Of a DNA stretch of 64,000 bases, positions 51,155 to 60,093 are shown one piece after another (the stretch's first letter is position 1; each line of letters begins with the position of its first letter). The stretch comes from Streptomyces calvus (lineage in GTDB: Bacteria > Actinomycetota > Actinomycetes > Streptomycetales > Streptomycetaceae). Location: positions 124,001 to 188,000 of the forward strand of contig NZ_VCNP01000044.1 in assembly GCF_006782915.1 (NCBI RefSeq), written 5' to 3'. A model generated the notes under the pieces. The model was not told the origin of the DNA. It saw nothing but the letters and a program-made list of their open reading frames with translations, and searched no databases. The translations under genes were made by a program, and so were the position numbers.

Positions 51155-53700
51155 GCCTCCTCCTCTTCGAGGAGGCTGAGGTCCTCGTCCTCGATGCGTA
51201 CCCCGGACAGGTCGGCGGAGATGTACTTCTCCACGGTGCTGTCCCCGTTGCGGGGTTTGGGGAAGACGAGGCCGACACCGATGACGTGCTCCTCGGCGGC
51301 GAGTGCCTTACGGGTCTTCTTGGGCGGATTCGGCTCGGACGTCTTGTCGATCGGGTAGAGCACCAACAGCCCGGTGTCGGGGAGCTGGGTCTGCCGCTCC
51401 CTCATGATGTCCTCTTCCGTCAGCTTCGACGCGTCGCCGGACAGGTCCACGGCGGCGTCGCGGCGGCTCATCAGGGTCTTGATGTCGGCGGACCCGGGGC
51501 CGAGGGTGTCGGCGAGGCGGGCACGAACACTGCGACCGACCACCACGTCGGGGGTGAAGGCGAACGGTTCTCCGTGGGGGTTCCCGACGACGGCCACGTT
51601 CCATCGGCGCAGCGAACCCGCTGAGGCGACCCGCTTACGGATGTATGCGCTGATCAGATCCGCGTCGTTCTCGGGAGACTTCTCGTGGAACCGGTAGGAG
51701 GCCAGGAAGTCGGTCACGACGTCGTACGGGACGTCGCGGAACACGAAGCGACCCTCGGCCGAGCGGTCCTCGACCTTGACAGCGTTCGCGATGGAGGCCT
51801 CGACCAGGTCTCGCGCGGCTCTGATGTTGCCGCGCAGCCACTCGGCGTCGGTCCGGAAGTAGTGGGTCTGCACCCGCCTGCCGGCGTAGGACGAGGCCGC
51901 TGTGACGGCCGAGCGCATCTTGGCCGCTGCCGTCACCCGTAGGGCCGGGTGTGTACGCAGGCGGACGGCGAAGGGGAGCGGGGTCTCGGACTCCGTCATG
52001 TAGATGTCGATGTCGCGACGCATCTCCGTCTCGACGGTGGCCAGGTGGCGGAACCACTCGGCCAACTCGTCGGTCATCCAGATCCTGGGCAGATCGGCAT
52101 AGCCGTGTCGGAAGCCGAACCATCGGCCCATCTGCAGCAGGGTGTCGTACGCGGAGACGGCGCGCACGAAGTAGCTCACCGAGAGTCCTTCGAGCGTCAG
52201 TCCCCGGGAGAGAGTGTTGCCTCCCACGGCGATCGCCACCACGGGACCGTTCTCGTAGTCGAGACGGTCCTCGCTGCTGGAGTTGTCCATGATGACTCGG
52301 CAACTGTCCAGGACGTCGGGCAACTCGGCCAGCAACGAGTCGAACGAGACCGGTGTTTCACCGAAGTCCTCGGCAGGTACGCGAGCGGTCTCCTCTTCCC
52401 AGACGGTTCGCAGACGGTTGAGGACGGCGACGTCGGTGAGTGACTTCGCCCGCTTCCCCCTCAGGTGCTCCAGCGGGCGTTTGAAGCTGTTGTGCACGGA
52501 CGTGTTGACGCTCGTGTGAATGAGCATGGTGCTGTGCGGATTGCCCGTGCCCCTGACCCGGCGGGCTGCGGTGACCATCCAGAAGTAGTCGATGGCTCGC
52601 ATCAGGGTGTCCGTGAGCACGGGCTCGAAGCCCTCGACGTCGGCCTTCGTCTCCGGACGGACGCAGGGTACGTCTTCTGCCGGCACCGAGCGGATCATGT
52701 CGTAGCCGTCGTCGACGTCGGCCGGGTCCTCGCCGTCCAGCGCGTAGCGGCCGAACAGCACCTCGGTGCCGAAGTGCCCTTCCGGCTTGGGAAGGTTGAC
52801 GACGAAGTCGCGCGGATAGAGGTCCTGCGCGCTCGGGTCGATCAACAGGTTCGCGAACGGGGAAGCGGTGTATCCGACGTAGGCCGAGCGCGGCAGGCTG
52901 CTCATGATGCTGAGAATCAGCGGATTGATGGACTTCGTGGCCACCGTGGCCTGGTCCGCCTCGTCGTCGATGATGAGGGCGGGGCAGTCCTCCAGGTAGT
53001 CGGATGCCTTGTCCAGCCACTGCGCGAGCTTGCGGAGGACTGTGGCGTTCTTCTTCACCACGCACAGGACGTGCGTCTTGTTGCGCTTGCCGAAGTACGA
53101 GGCCGGGTTCTCCTGTGGAGTGAAGTCGTTGTCCAGACCCGTGAGTTGGGACCACATCGACGGGTTCGGCTCGATGAGTTGCTGTACCAGACGAGCCTGC
53201 GTCTGCCGTCGGAGCCCGTTGTGGATGCCGGCGAGCACGATGAAGAGCTTGTAACCGCGGTCCGCAGCCTTGGCCATGACCGATGTGAAGTTGGTCGTCT
53301 TGCCCGACTGCACGTATCCGACCACTAGGCCACGGGTCGAGAACGCCTTCTCCTTGGGGTGGTTGAGCAGAGAGACGACCCGGGTGGAGGAGTCGTCGAG
53401 GTCCCGGATGGCGGGCTGCTCCGGCCAACCCTCCTTGCGAAGCAACTTGACGATGGCGGGCCAACACTTGTCCTTGGCCTGCGGGCCCGTGTACCAGGTG
53501 TCACGGTTGCCCATGACGACGGCATGAGGCTCTTCGAGTTCCTTGATGCGAATCGTCTGTTCCTCGTGCCGGGCCCGAATCGCCTCGATGACGTCCTGCT
53601 CGATGCCGAAGAGTTCGAGCCTCTTGACGGCCTCGGACGGCGGGAACGTCTCCAGGAGTGCCTGGAACGTCTCATACATCGCATCGAAATCGTCGGTCAT
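51151..53700 (-). CDS. Z1 domain protein (SF2-like helicase/ATPase)
   Basis: An 849-aa protein. Walker A GYVQSGKT at 128-135, Walker B IIDDEAD at 243-249, motif SAYVGYTASPFANLLID, and the Z1 core VAIAVGGNTLSRGLTLEG followed by YDTLLQMGRWFGFRHGY. The ATG at 53700 (MTDDFDAMYETF) fits best; an upstream extension to 53784 is possible. It heads the coupled chain Z1, nuclease, ATPase, unknown, DUF6339-MTase. Z1 proteins occur with MutL-like ATPases in restriction-type systems. Confidence 0.9.
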   Translation of the reverse strand: MTDDFDAMYETFQALLETFPPSEAVKRLELFGIEQDVIEAIRARHEEQTIRIKELEEPHAVVMGNRDTWYTGPQAKDKCWPAIVKLLRKEGWPEQPAIRDLDDSSTRVVSLLNHPKEKAFSTRGLVVGYVQSGKTTNFTSVMAKAADRGYKLFIVLAGIHNGLRRQTQARLVQQLIEPNPSMWSQLTGLDNDFTPQENPASYFGKRNKTHVLCVVKKNATVLRKLAQWLDKASDYLEDCPALIIDDEADQATVATKSINPLILSIMSSLPRSAYVGYTASPFANLLIDPSAQDLYPRDFVVNLPKPEGHFGTEVLFGRYALDGEDPADVDDGYDMIRSVPAEDVPCVRPETKADVEGFEPVLTDTLMRAIDYFWMVTAARRVRGTGNPHSTMLIHTSVNTSVHNSFKRPLEHLRGKRAKSLTDVAVLNRLRTVWEEETARVPAEDFGETPVSFDSLLAELPDVLDSCRVIMDNSSSEDRLDYENGPVVAIAVGGNTLSRGLTLEGLSVSYFVRAVSAYDTLLQMGRWFGFRHGYADLPRIWMTDELAEWFRHLATVETEMRRDIDIYMTESETPLPFAVRLRTHPALRVTAAAKMRSAVTAASSYAGRRVQTHYFRTDAEWLRGNIRAARDLVEASIANAVKVEDRSAEGRFVFRDVPYDVVTDFLASYRFHEKSPENDADLISAYIRKRVASAGSLRRWNVAVVGNPHGEPFAFTPDVVVGRSVRARLADTLGPGSADIKTLMSRRDAAVDLSGDASKLTEEDIMRERQTQLPDTGLLVLYPIDKTSEPNPPKKTRKALAAEEHVIGVGLVFPKPRNGDSTVEKYISADLSGVRIEDEDLSLLEEEEA

Positions 53701-53912
53701 GAGATCGACCGCCCCCCGCTCTCGTTCATACAGTCGACTGTTCCCCGGAGACACCACGACACAGGTCACGGCCCCGTTGTTCACATCGCCTACACATTAT
53801 TGGTAGTGATGGTTGATGGGTGAATTGATCTGACAACTCATCCGATCGATCGGGCCTTGAAGCGGGTGTACCGGGGCAAAAAGGGATACGTGTGGTGCCG
53901 TGTTCGTCGCGT
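53701..53912. promoter_or_regulatory. AT-richer gap between vsr and the Z1 gene
   Basis: Contains CACATTATTGGTAGTGATGG and TTGATGGGTGAATTGATCTG, distinctly less GC-rich than the surroundings, typical of a promoter. It probably drives the Z1-to-methyltransferase operon separately from vsr. Confidence 0.5.
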
Positions 53913-54347
53913 TCACGGCCGGTCGGGTCCCTTGCCCTGACCCTTCGCGACGGCTCTGATCCGAAGGGCGACATCCTCGGCGGGTTCGTGCTCCCAGAAC
54001 CGAAGTACTGTCCAGCCCTCCTGCTCGAGGTGCTCGGTCGTCTCGACGTCGCGCGCCATGTTCTTGTCGAGCTTGGCCCGCCACCACTCCGCGTTGGACT
54101 TGGGGCTTGTCGCGTGTTGCGGGCAACCGTGCCAGAAGCAGCCGTCGAGGAAGACCGCGACCTTGGCCTTGGGGAAGACGATGTCGATCGTCCGTCGAGA
54201 CATGCCGGGCACCGGCACGTTCACCCGGTACCGCAGGCCGGCGGCGTGCAGGATTCTCCGGACCGCCACCTCGGGAGCCGTGTCGCGGGAGCTTTGGCGG
54301 CTCATGCGGGCGGAGACGCTGGGAGAGGACGGGACAGCACCAGGCAC
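53913..54347 (-). CDS. vsr: Very short patch repair (Vsr) endonuclease
   Basis: Nicks DNA at T:G mismatches arising from deaminated 5-methylcytosine. ~144 aa: SARMSRQSSRDTAPEVAVRR, TIDIVFPKAKVAVFLDGCFWHGCPQH with the catalytic Asp and metal site, ATSPKSNAEWWRAKLDKN and WTVLRFWEHE. The start is uncertain (GTG at 54347 or ATG at 54305). Its presence with a cytosine methyltransferase is the usual pairing that offsets m5C mutation. Confidence 0.9.
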   Translation of the reverse strand: MPGAVPSSPSVSARMSRQSSRDTAPEVAVRRILHAAGLRYRVNVPVPGMSRRTIDIVFPKAKVAVFLDGCFWHGCPQHATSPKSNAEWWRAKLDKNMARDVETTEHLEQEGWTVLRFWEHEPAEDVALRIRAVAKGQGKGPDRP

Positions 54348-54758
54348 ACAAGCATTCTGCCGGCGCTTCGGTGTGGAGGGGGTTCGGGTGGGAGGCTCCT
54401 CCGGGAGCGCGTGGTATGCCGGTCCCGCCCCGGCCGCCACCGCGCCCCGCCCGTTGCGTGCCCTGCAGTCGGGCCGACCCCGGCTTCGTCCTTCGGGACG
54501 GCACCATCACGCCACGCGACCGGGTCGCCACAGAGGGGCGACCCGGTCGCTCACATGTCGCGGGCGAGTAATGGGAACCCACAGGGGCCAACGTCCCGCT
54601 GAACCGGGACGACACCATGGCATCGGTACCGCCCACGTTCCTTTCCACACGGATGAACCGGCCGCGGACCGTTCCCGTTCGCGGCCTCACTCACGGCCCT
54701 CGCCGCCGAGCACCGTGTGAACATCGGACACCACGCGGCCGACGTCCCCGTCGGAAGC
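54348..54758. other. Non-coding border of the defence island
   Basis: 411 bp with no supported gene. Holds a hairpin (described separately) and a small inverted repeat GTCCCGCTGAACCGGGAC near 54594. No tRNA, integrase or attachment-site signature was found. Confidence 0.5.
54516..54550. terminator. Hairpin in the island border
   Basis: GCGACCGGGTCGCC / GGCGACCCGGTCGC, 14-bp perfect stem with a loop of seven bases. Possibly a terminator or a barrier between vsr and its surroundings. Confidence 0.65.
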
Positions 54759-56126
54759 TCAAGGCCTCGGTGGGCGTGTTCCGGCGGTGGTCCAGCGGGT
54801 GAGCATCGTCGTGGCCTCCGTGCGGGTCGTTTCGGGGAGGGCGGCGATGGTGGTGTGGTGGTTGGCTCCGGGGACCCACAGCACGCGGGAGTCGTGAGGG
54901 CCGGGGTGGAAGGGTTCGGCGACGGAGGGGTCCTGCGTGCCGTTGACGAACAGCAGCCGACTGCCGCTGCGGCGGACCCAGCGGTCGATGTCCGGCATCG
55001 CGCCGGTGTCGAAGCGCATGGGGATGGTCCGGGGGACGAAGGTGCGCGGCTCGATGGCGTCCGGGTGGTGCAGCAGGTCGGCCAGGTGGGCGGTGGGGAC
55101 GTCGAGGTAGCCCAGTTGCGTGCCGAGCTGGTACCAGTACGGGATGAAGGCGCGGGCGTTGTTGTCGGCGTAGAGGGCCAGGCCCGCCGTGCGGTCCAGC
55201 CAGGTGTACAGCTCGTCGGTGCTCGCGTCCGCGGCGGGTACGGCGGCGAGGTCCGCCGGGCTGCCGCCGTTCTGCCAGAACATGAACGGGGCGCGCAGGA
55301 CGGCGATCTCGAACGCCTTGTCGGCGCTGCCGACGATGCGGAAGGTGTCCCCGGCGGCGGTCGTCGCCGTCTCGTAGCGGGCGACCAGTTCCGTACGGTG
55401 CAGCAGGAGCCGGCGCTGGACGGTTGCGAGGGCCTCGCGGTCGGCGGCCGTGCCCACGGTGTTCAGGAAGCGGAGGTAGGCGGAGTCGTCGCGGTCGTCG
55501 ACGTTGTTGGGGGCCGCGTAGGCCACGGTGCCGTCCACGTCGTGGGGGTGGAAGCGGCGGTGGTACACACTGGCCATGCCGCCCTTGCTGCCGCCGGTGG
55601 AGATCCACGCGCCCGGGTAGAGCCGGCGGAAGGTGCGGACGACGCGGTGGTGGTCGTCGGCGGCCTGCCGGACGGTCAGGTACGCGTAGTCGTGCGGCCG
55701 GGGCAGTGACGTGCCGAAGTAGCGGTGTTCGACCTGGAGTTGGTTGCCGCCGAGCAGGATGGCCGGTTCGGTGCGCCGGGGCGTGAGGACGGCCTCGTAG
55801 CCGGTCGTGAACAGGACGGTGGGCCGCTCGGCGGAGGTGTGGAGCAGGGTGAGGCGCTGCTCGAACGTGCCGGCCGAGGGGTCGGTGTGGTCGACCGGCT
55901 GGCGCAGCCCGAGGACGAAGAAGCGGTACCCCGGCTCGGCGCCCGGTCGTTCCTCCACGATCCGCACACCCGGCAGGGCGCGCAGACGCCGCACCAGCGT
56001 GTCGTCGGACCCGTCGGTCACGCGCGGCTTCCCGGTCACGGCACCGGCCGGCGGAGACGCCGTCGCGGCGAGTCCGGCCGCCGCGGCCGCGGAGAACAGC
56101 AGGTGTCGTCTCGTCCAGGTGCGCAT
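54759..56126 (-). CDS. Secreted S37 family tripeptidyl aminopeptidase
   Basis: A 455-aa secreted serine peptidase. N-terminal signal TRRHLLFSAAAAAGLAATA has a Tat-like twin arginine. The nucleophile Ser180 sits in ISTGGSKGGMASV, and the Asp/His of the triad lie in the C-terminal region (SVAEPFHPG; ANHHTTI). The family removes N-terminal tripeptides from secreted proteins in streptomycetes. The ATG at 56126 gives the expected signal peptide. Confidence 0.88.
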   Translation of the reverse strand: MRTWTRRHLLFSAAAAAGLAATASPPAGAVTGKPRVTDGSDDTLVRRLRALPGVRIVEERPGAEPGYRFFVLGLRQPVDHTDPSAGTFEQRLTLLHTSAERPTVLFTTGYEAVLTPRRTEPAILLGGNQLQVEHRYFGTSLPRPHDYAYLTVRQAADDHHRVVRTFRRLYPGAWISTGGSKGGMASVYHRRFHPHDVDGTVAYAAPNNVDDRDDSAYLRFLNTVGTAADREALATVQRRLLLHRTELVARYETATTAAGDTFRIVGSADKAFEIAVLRAPFMFWQNGGSPADLAAVPAADASTDELYTWLDRTAGLALYADNNARAFIPYWYQLGTQLGYLDVPTAHLADLLHHPDAIEPRTFVPRTIPMRFDTGAMPDIDRWVRRSGSRLLFVNGTQDPSVAEPFHPGPHDSRVLWVPGANHHTTIAALPETTRTEATTMLTRWTTAGTRPPRP

Positions 56127-56279
56127 CGCGGGTCCCTTCCCTCGGCGTCGGCTGCCCCTCAGTACAGCCGCCGGGGCGGCGCGGGCGGATCCCGTGCGCG
56201 GGGGAACCGCCTCCCCCACCAGGGGGAGACGTCGGACGCGGCCGGTGCCGGGCCGTGCTCGCCGGCCCGGCGGGCGCGG

Positions 56280-57293
56280 TCAGCCCGCCCCGTGGCACTC
56301 CCCGTACGTGCGTCCCGAACCGCACCAGCACTGCGCGCCCGGCTCCGGCGGCCACGCCACCGCCCGTCCCCGCGCCGCCAGGGTCGTCGCGTACTGGGGG
56401 AGCAGGGTGGTGTCGGACGGGGAGGCGCCCTCCGAGGCGGCGAAGGCCTCGTACGAGGGGACCGTGCCCGTGACGATGCCCAGGTTCGGGGTGCCCGAGG
56501 CGGACAGTTCGCGCAGGGCCGCCTCGGTCGTCGCCAGGTGGGCGTCGTAGGAGGGGTACTCCTCCGCGAGGGACGGGTACGCCTCCGTCAGTTCCGCGAG
56601 TTCGCTCGCCGGCCAGTGCAGGACCGCCACCGGGAACGGGCGGGACAACGCCGCCCGGTACGCGCCCAGTTCCGCCCGCAGGCGGGAGATCTCCGCCTCC
56701 AGCTCCGCCGGGTTCTCCGAGCCGAGGGACCACACCCGCTTCGGGTCGTGGAGTTCGTCCAGGGTGATCGGGAGGGTGTGCACGGAGTCGGCCAGGGCGT
56801 CCCACTCGTCGTGGTCGGCGCCGAGCATCCTGCGGACGCGGTGGCGGCCGAAGAGCAGGGGATGGGTGGCGTACGGCGGCTCCGCGACGTCGGTCAGCAG
56901 CAGCCGCACCGCCTCCGTGAACGTCTCGTGGGCCTGCTCCAGCTCGTCGTGCGACTCCAGGGACTCCGCGACGATCACCCACGGGGCGGGATCGCGCGGG
57001 GCCGCCGTGCGGATGCCGTCGATGATCGCGCGGGCCTCCGCCTCGTGACCGTACTCCCAGAGGTTGGAGGCCTTCAGGGCGCGGACCAGGAGCGGGTCGT
57101 CCAGTTCCGTGCCGGAGGCCAGCAGACGGTCGTAGAGGGCGGAGGCGGCGGGGCGGTCGCCGGAGAGTTCCCGGTGGGCGGCGGCCCGCAGCAGCAGGGC
57201 CTCGGCGTCCTCGGGATACAGGGCGGCGGTCCGTTCCAGGCGGGCGGCTTCGGCGGTGTGGTCGACGTTTTCGGCAGGCGTGTCGGGGCGCAT
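56280..57293 (-). CDS. SEC-C domain protein with TPR-like repeats
   Basis: 337 aa from the ATG at 57293 (GTG at 57302 possible). N-terminal TPR-like helices (RLERTAALYPEDAEALLLRAAAHREL) and a C-terminal SEC-C zinc motif CWCGSGRTYGECHG. Otherwise uncharacterised. Divergent from the small membrane protein and YidC genes. Confidence 0.8.
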   Translation of the reverse strand: MRPDTPAENVDHTAEAARLERTAALYPEDAEALLLRAAAHRELSGDRPAASALYDRLLASGTELDDPLLVRALKASNLWEYGHEAEARAIIDGIRTAAPRDPAPWVIVAESLESHDELEQAHETFTEAVRLLLTDVAEPPYATHPLLFGRHRVRRMLGADHDEWDALADSVHTLPITLDELHDPKRVWSLGSENPAELEAEISRLRAELGAYRAALSRPFPVAVLHWPASELAELTEAYPSLAEEYPSYDAHLATTEAALRELSASGTPNLGIVTGTVPSYEAFAASEGASPSDTTLLPQYATTLAARGRAVAWPPEPGAQCWCGSGRTYGECHGAG

Positions 57294-57543
57294 GGGGGAC
57301 ACCGTACTGCCGGTGAGTGACAAGGGTGAGAGCGCGGCAGGTCAGAGGGGGTCCGGTGGGCGGAGGGCCGGGGGCTGCGGGGAGGTGGGTCGGTGGGGTC
57401 GGGTGGTGGCCGGTCGGCGGCGGGTTCCCGGTGCCGTGCCGCGGCGCGGGAACCATCCGGCTGGTGCCGGGCGTTGTAGGGGGTGCCGGGGGAGATCCGG
57501 CGCGACGGGGCCGACGGATGGACCAGCGGGGGAGGGACGGCGA

Positions 57544-57876
57544 GTGATCCGCAGCGATGCGCGCGTGCCGCGCGCCCTCGCCGTGCTCCTCCCGCTGCTC
57601 CAGCTCGCGCTGCTCGTCCTGCCGGCCGCCGGCGGACTCCTGCCGGCCGACATGGTCCAGGTCGCGCTCGCCGCGACCGCCGCCGCCGGTGCCGCGCTCG
57701 CCGTCTGCGCGCTCGTCGCCGCGCGCTGCACACCCGCCGTGCCGCCCACCCGGATCCGTACGGCGATACGCGACCGGGACCTGCGGACGGCCTTCCTGCC
57801 CCAACGCGACCCCGACGCCCAGGGGCGCACCCGGCCCCGGGCACCGGGACACGCCCTGCCGGCGACCGCCGCGTAG
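57544..57876 (+). CDS. Small membrane protein preceding yidC (DUF6412-like)
   Basis: 110 aa from the GTG at 57544 after GGGAGGGACGG. Two hydrophobic segments (LAVLLPLLQLALLVLPAAGGLL and VALAATAAAGAALAVCALVAA), then a charged C-terminus with TAFLPQRDPDAQGRTRPRAPG. It sits 121 bp upstream of a YidC gene in the usual Streptomyces order; a joint role in membrane insertion is inferred. Confidence 0.75.
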   Translation: MIRSDARVPRALAVLLPLLQLALLVLPAAGGLLPADMVQVALAATAAAGAALAVCALVAARCTPAVPPTRIRTAIRDRDLRTAFLPQRDPDAQGRTRPRAPGHALPATAA

Positions 57877-57997
57877 GGCACCTGTCCGTCCTTCTCGTCC
57901 AGCCTGCCCCGCGCGGGTCGTCATGCCGCCATCCGTACTCCCGTCCCGGATCAGCCCCGGGACTCCCGGCACGACGAGACCCCCGGAGGGCTCACCC

Positions 57998-58705
57998 ATG
58001 TCCGTCTTCGCCAGCCTGGTCGAGCGCCTGGCCGACCTGCTCCAGCCGCTGTTCGGCGTCTCCGCGGCGGCCGCCGCGATCGTCCTGTTCACCGCGTTCG
58101 TACGTCTCCTCGTCCACCCCCTGTCCCGGGCGGCCGCGCGCGGCCAGAAGGCCCGGACCGCGCTCCAGCCGCGCATCGCCGAACTGCGGCGCCGGCACGG
58201 CCGCGACCCGGAGAAGCTGCGGCGGGCCGTACTGGAGCTGCACGCGCGGGAGAAGGTGTCGCCGCTGGCCGGATGCCTGCCGAGCCTGATCCAGCTGCCC
58301 GCGTTCTTCCTGCTGTACCACCTGTTCTCCAGCGGGACGATCGGCGGGCGGGCCAACGAACTGCTCGACCACCGGTTGTTCGCCGCGCCGCTCGGCGGAC
58401 GCTGGACGGACGCGCTCGGCGACGGCGGCGTGTTCGGCGCGGCCGGGCTCGTCTACGCCGGGCTGTTCGCGGTCGTCGCGGTCGTCGCCTGGTTCGGCTA
58501 CCGGCTGACCCGGAAGGCGACGGCCGCGCAGCCCGTCGCAGGTGACGGCGAGCAGGTGCCGGGCCTGGCGGCGATGACCAGGGTGCTGCCGTTCATGTCC
58601 TTCTTCACGCTCGTCACGGTCGCCGTCGTACCGCTGGCGGCCGCGCTGTACATGGTGACCAGCACGACGTGGAGCGTGGCCGAGCGGGCGGTGCTCTACC
58701 GGTGA
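57998..58705 (+). CDS. YidC/Oxa1 family membrane protein insertase (short paralogue)
   Basis: 235 aa, shorter than housekeeping YidC and lacking a large periplasmic domain. The YidC core is present: FTAFVRLLVHPLSRAAARGQKARTALQP, then EKVSPLAGCLPSLIQLPAFFLLYHLF, and five hydrophobic segments. The ATG at 57998 follows GGAGGG. It is a paralogue of the essential insertase, not located near rpmH/rnpA. Confidence 0.88.
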   Translation: MSVFASLVERLADLLQPLFGVSAAAAAIVLFTAFVRLLVHPLSRAAARGQKARTALQPRIAELRRRHGRDPEKLRRAVLELHAREKVSPLAGCLPSLIQLPAFFLLYHLFSSGTIGGRANELLDHRLFAAPLGGRWTDALGDGGVFGAAGLVYAGLFAVVAVVAWFGYRLTRKATAAQPVAGDGEQVPGLAAMTRVLPFMSFFTLVTVAVVPLAAALYMVTSTTWSVAERAVLYR

Positions 58706-58870
58706 CCGCCCCGGCCGGGCCGGCACGGCCGGTCCAGCCGGTCCAGTACGTGAACGGGGTATTGCGGAGCGGAACGCCACCTTGGAGGATCGACCAGTCC
58801 TCCGATGGCTGCGCTCGCCGCATCCGGGCCGCACACGTCGGTGGCGCCCGCGATCGAGGGAGACGTGATC

Positions 58871-59728
58871 ATGAAGCTGCTGCGAGTCGGTACGGCGGGA
58901 CAGGAACGGCCGGCGCTGCTCGACGCCGACGGGACCCTGCGGGACCTGTCGGGTCTCGTCGCGGACATCGACGGGGCGCTGCTCTCCGACGAGGCGGCGC
59001 TCGACCGGATCAGGGCAGCCGCCGACAGCGGCGAACTGCTCGCCCTGGACGAGACGGGACTGCGGACCGGGCCGCCGCTGGCCCGGATCGGCAAGATCGT
59101 GTGCATCGGCCTCAACTACCACGACCACGCCCGCGAGACGGGGGCCGAGCCGCCCGCCGAGCCGGTGATCTTCTTCAAGGCGGCGGACACCGTCGTCGGG
59201 CCGAACGACACGGTGCTGGTGCCGCGCGGGTCGGAGAAGACCGACTGGGAGGTCGAACTGGCGGTCGTGATCGGGCGTACGGCGCGGTATCTGGAGTCGG
59301 CGGAGGAAGGGCTCGCGCACGTCGCCGGGTACGCCGTCGCGCACGACGTCTCCGAGCGGGAGTTCCAGATCGAGCGGGGCGGCACCTGGGACAAGGGCAA
59401 GAACTGCGAGACGTTCAACCCGCTCGGTCCGTGGCTGGTGACGGCCGACGAGATCCCCGACCCGCAGGACCTGTCGCTGCGGCTGTGGGTGAACGGGGAA
59501 CTCAAGCAGGACGGGACCACCGCCGAGCAGATCTTCCCGGTGGGTGAAGTCGTGCGGTACGTCAGCCGGTTCATGACCCTGTACCCCGGCGACGTCATCA
59601 ACACGGGCACACCGGCCGGGGTGGCACTGGGCCGGCCGGAACCCAAGCCGTATCTGCGGGCCGGGGACGTGGTGGAACTGGAGATCACGGGGCTGGGGCG
59701 GCAGCGGCAGGAGCTGAAGGACGCGTAG
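58871..59728 (+). CDS. Fumarylacetoacetate hydrolase (FAH) family protein
   Basis: 285 aa. FAH core: GKIVCIGLNYHDHARETG, then PVIFFKAADTVVGPNDTV, the metal-binding Glu pair in DWEVELAVVIG, GYAVAHDVSEREFQIERGGTWDKGK and INTGTPAGVALG near the C-terminus. Members are 2-oxo-acid hydrolases/decarboxylases such as 2,4-diketo-3-deoxy-fuconate hydrolase. The start is MKLLRVGTAG at 58871. The specific reaction cannot be fixed. Confidence 0.88.
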   Translation: MKLLRVGTAGQERPALLDADGTLRDLSGLVADIDGALLSDEAALDRIRAAADSGELLALDETGLRTGPPLARIGKIVCIGLNYHDHARETGAEPPAEPVIFFKAADTVVGPNDTVLVPRGSEKTDWEVELAVVIGRTARYLESAEEGLAHVAGYAVAHDVSEREFQIERGGTWDKGKNCETFNPLGPWLVTADEIPDPQDLSLRLWVNGELKQDGTTAEQIFPVGEVVRYVSRFMTLYPGDVINTGTPAGVALGRPEPKPYLRAGDVVELEITGLGRQRQELKDA

Positions 59729-59751
59729 CTGCTCCGCGGGGAGAGCTGGGC

Positions 59752-59882
59752 CGGACGCCGAACGCCGGACGCCGAACGCCGGACGCCGGACGCCGGACGC
59801 CGGACGCCGGACGCGGGACGCCGGAGGCCGGACGCCGGACGCCGGAAGCCGGACGCGGGACGCCGGACGCCGGACGCCGGAC
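59752..59882. repeat. Heptamer (CGGACGC) tandem repeat tract
   Basis: About eighteen copies of CGGACGC and one-base variants (CGAACGC, CGGAAGC, CGGGACG) run from the FAH 3' flank towards the TIR gene. It ends about 210 bp before that gene's start. Confidence 0.85.
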
Positions 59883-60093
59883 GGTGGCGCGGGGGACTGT
59901 GGTCCTCCGCGCCCACGGCCGCCAACGGGCGTGATACGTATGGGAGTTGCTCGCCGCGTTGATCCGTCCCGTGTGCCGTGGTGTTGCGCCGTGGTGTTGT
60001 GCCGTCCCGTGGTCCGTCCCGTGGTCCGTCCTGTGGCGCGGCCCCGTGGCGCCGTGGCGTTGGCGCGGGCGTGAACGTGGGGAAGGGACACGT

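Noticed and set aside
54348..54758. Search for a tRNA, integrase or attachment site at the island border
   Set aside because: No tRNA fold, recombinase gene or direct repeat flanking the island was found; only a hairpin is visible.
54691..58356. Minus-strand ORF of 1221 aa
   Set aside because: It overlaps the S37 protease, SEC-C and YidC genes in other frames; low-complexity translation indicates a shadow.
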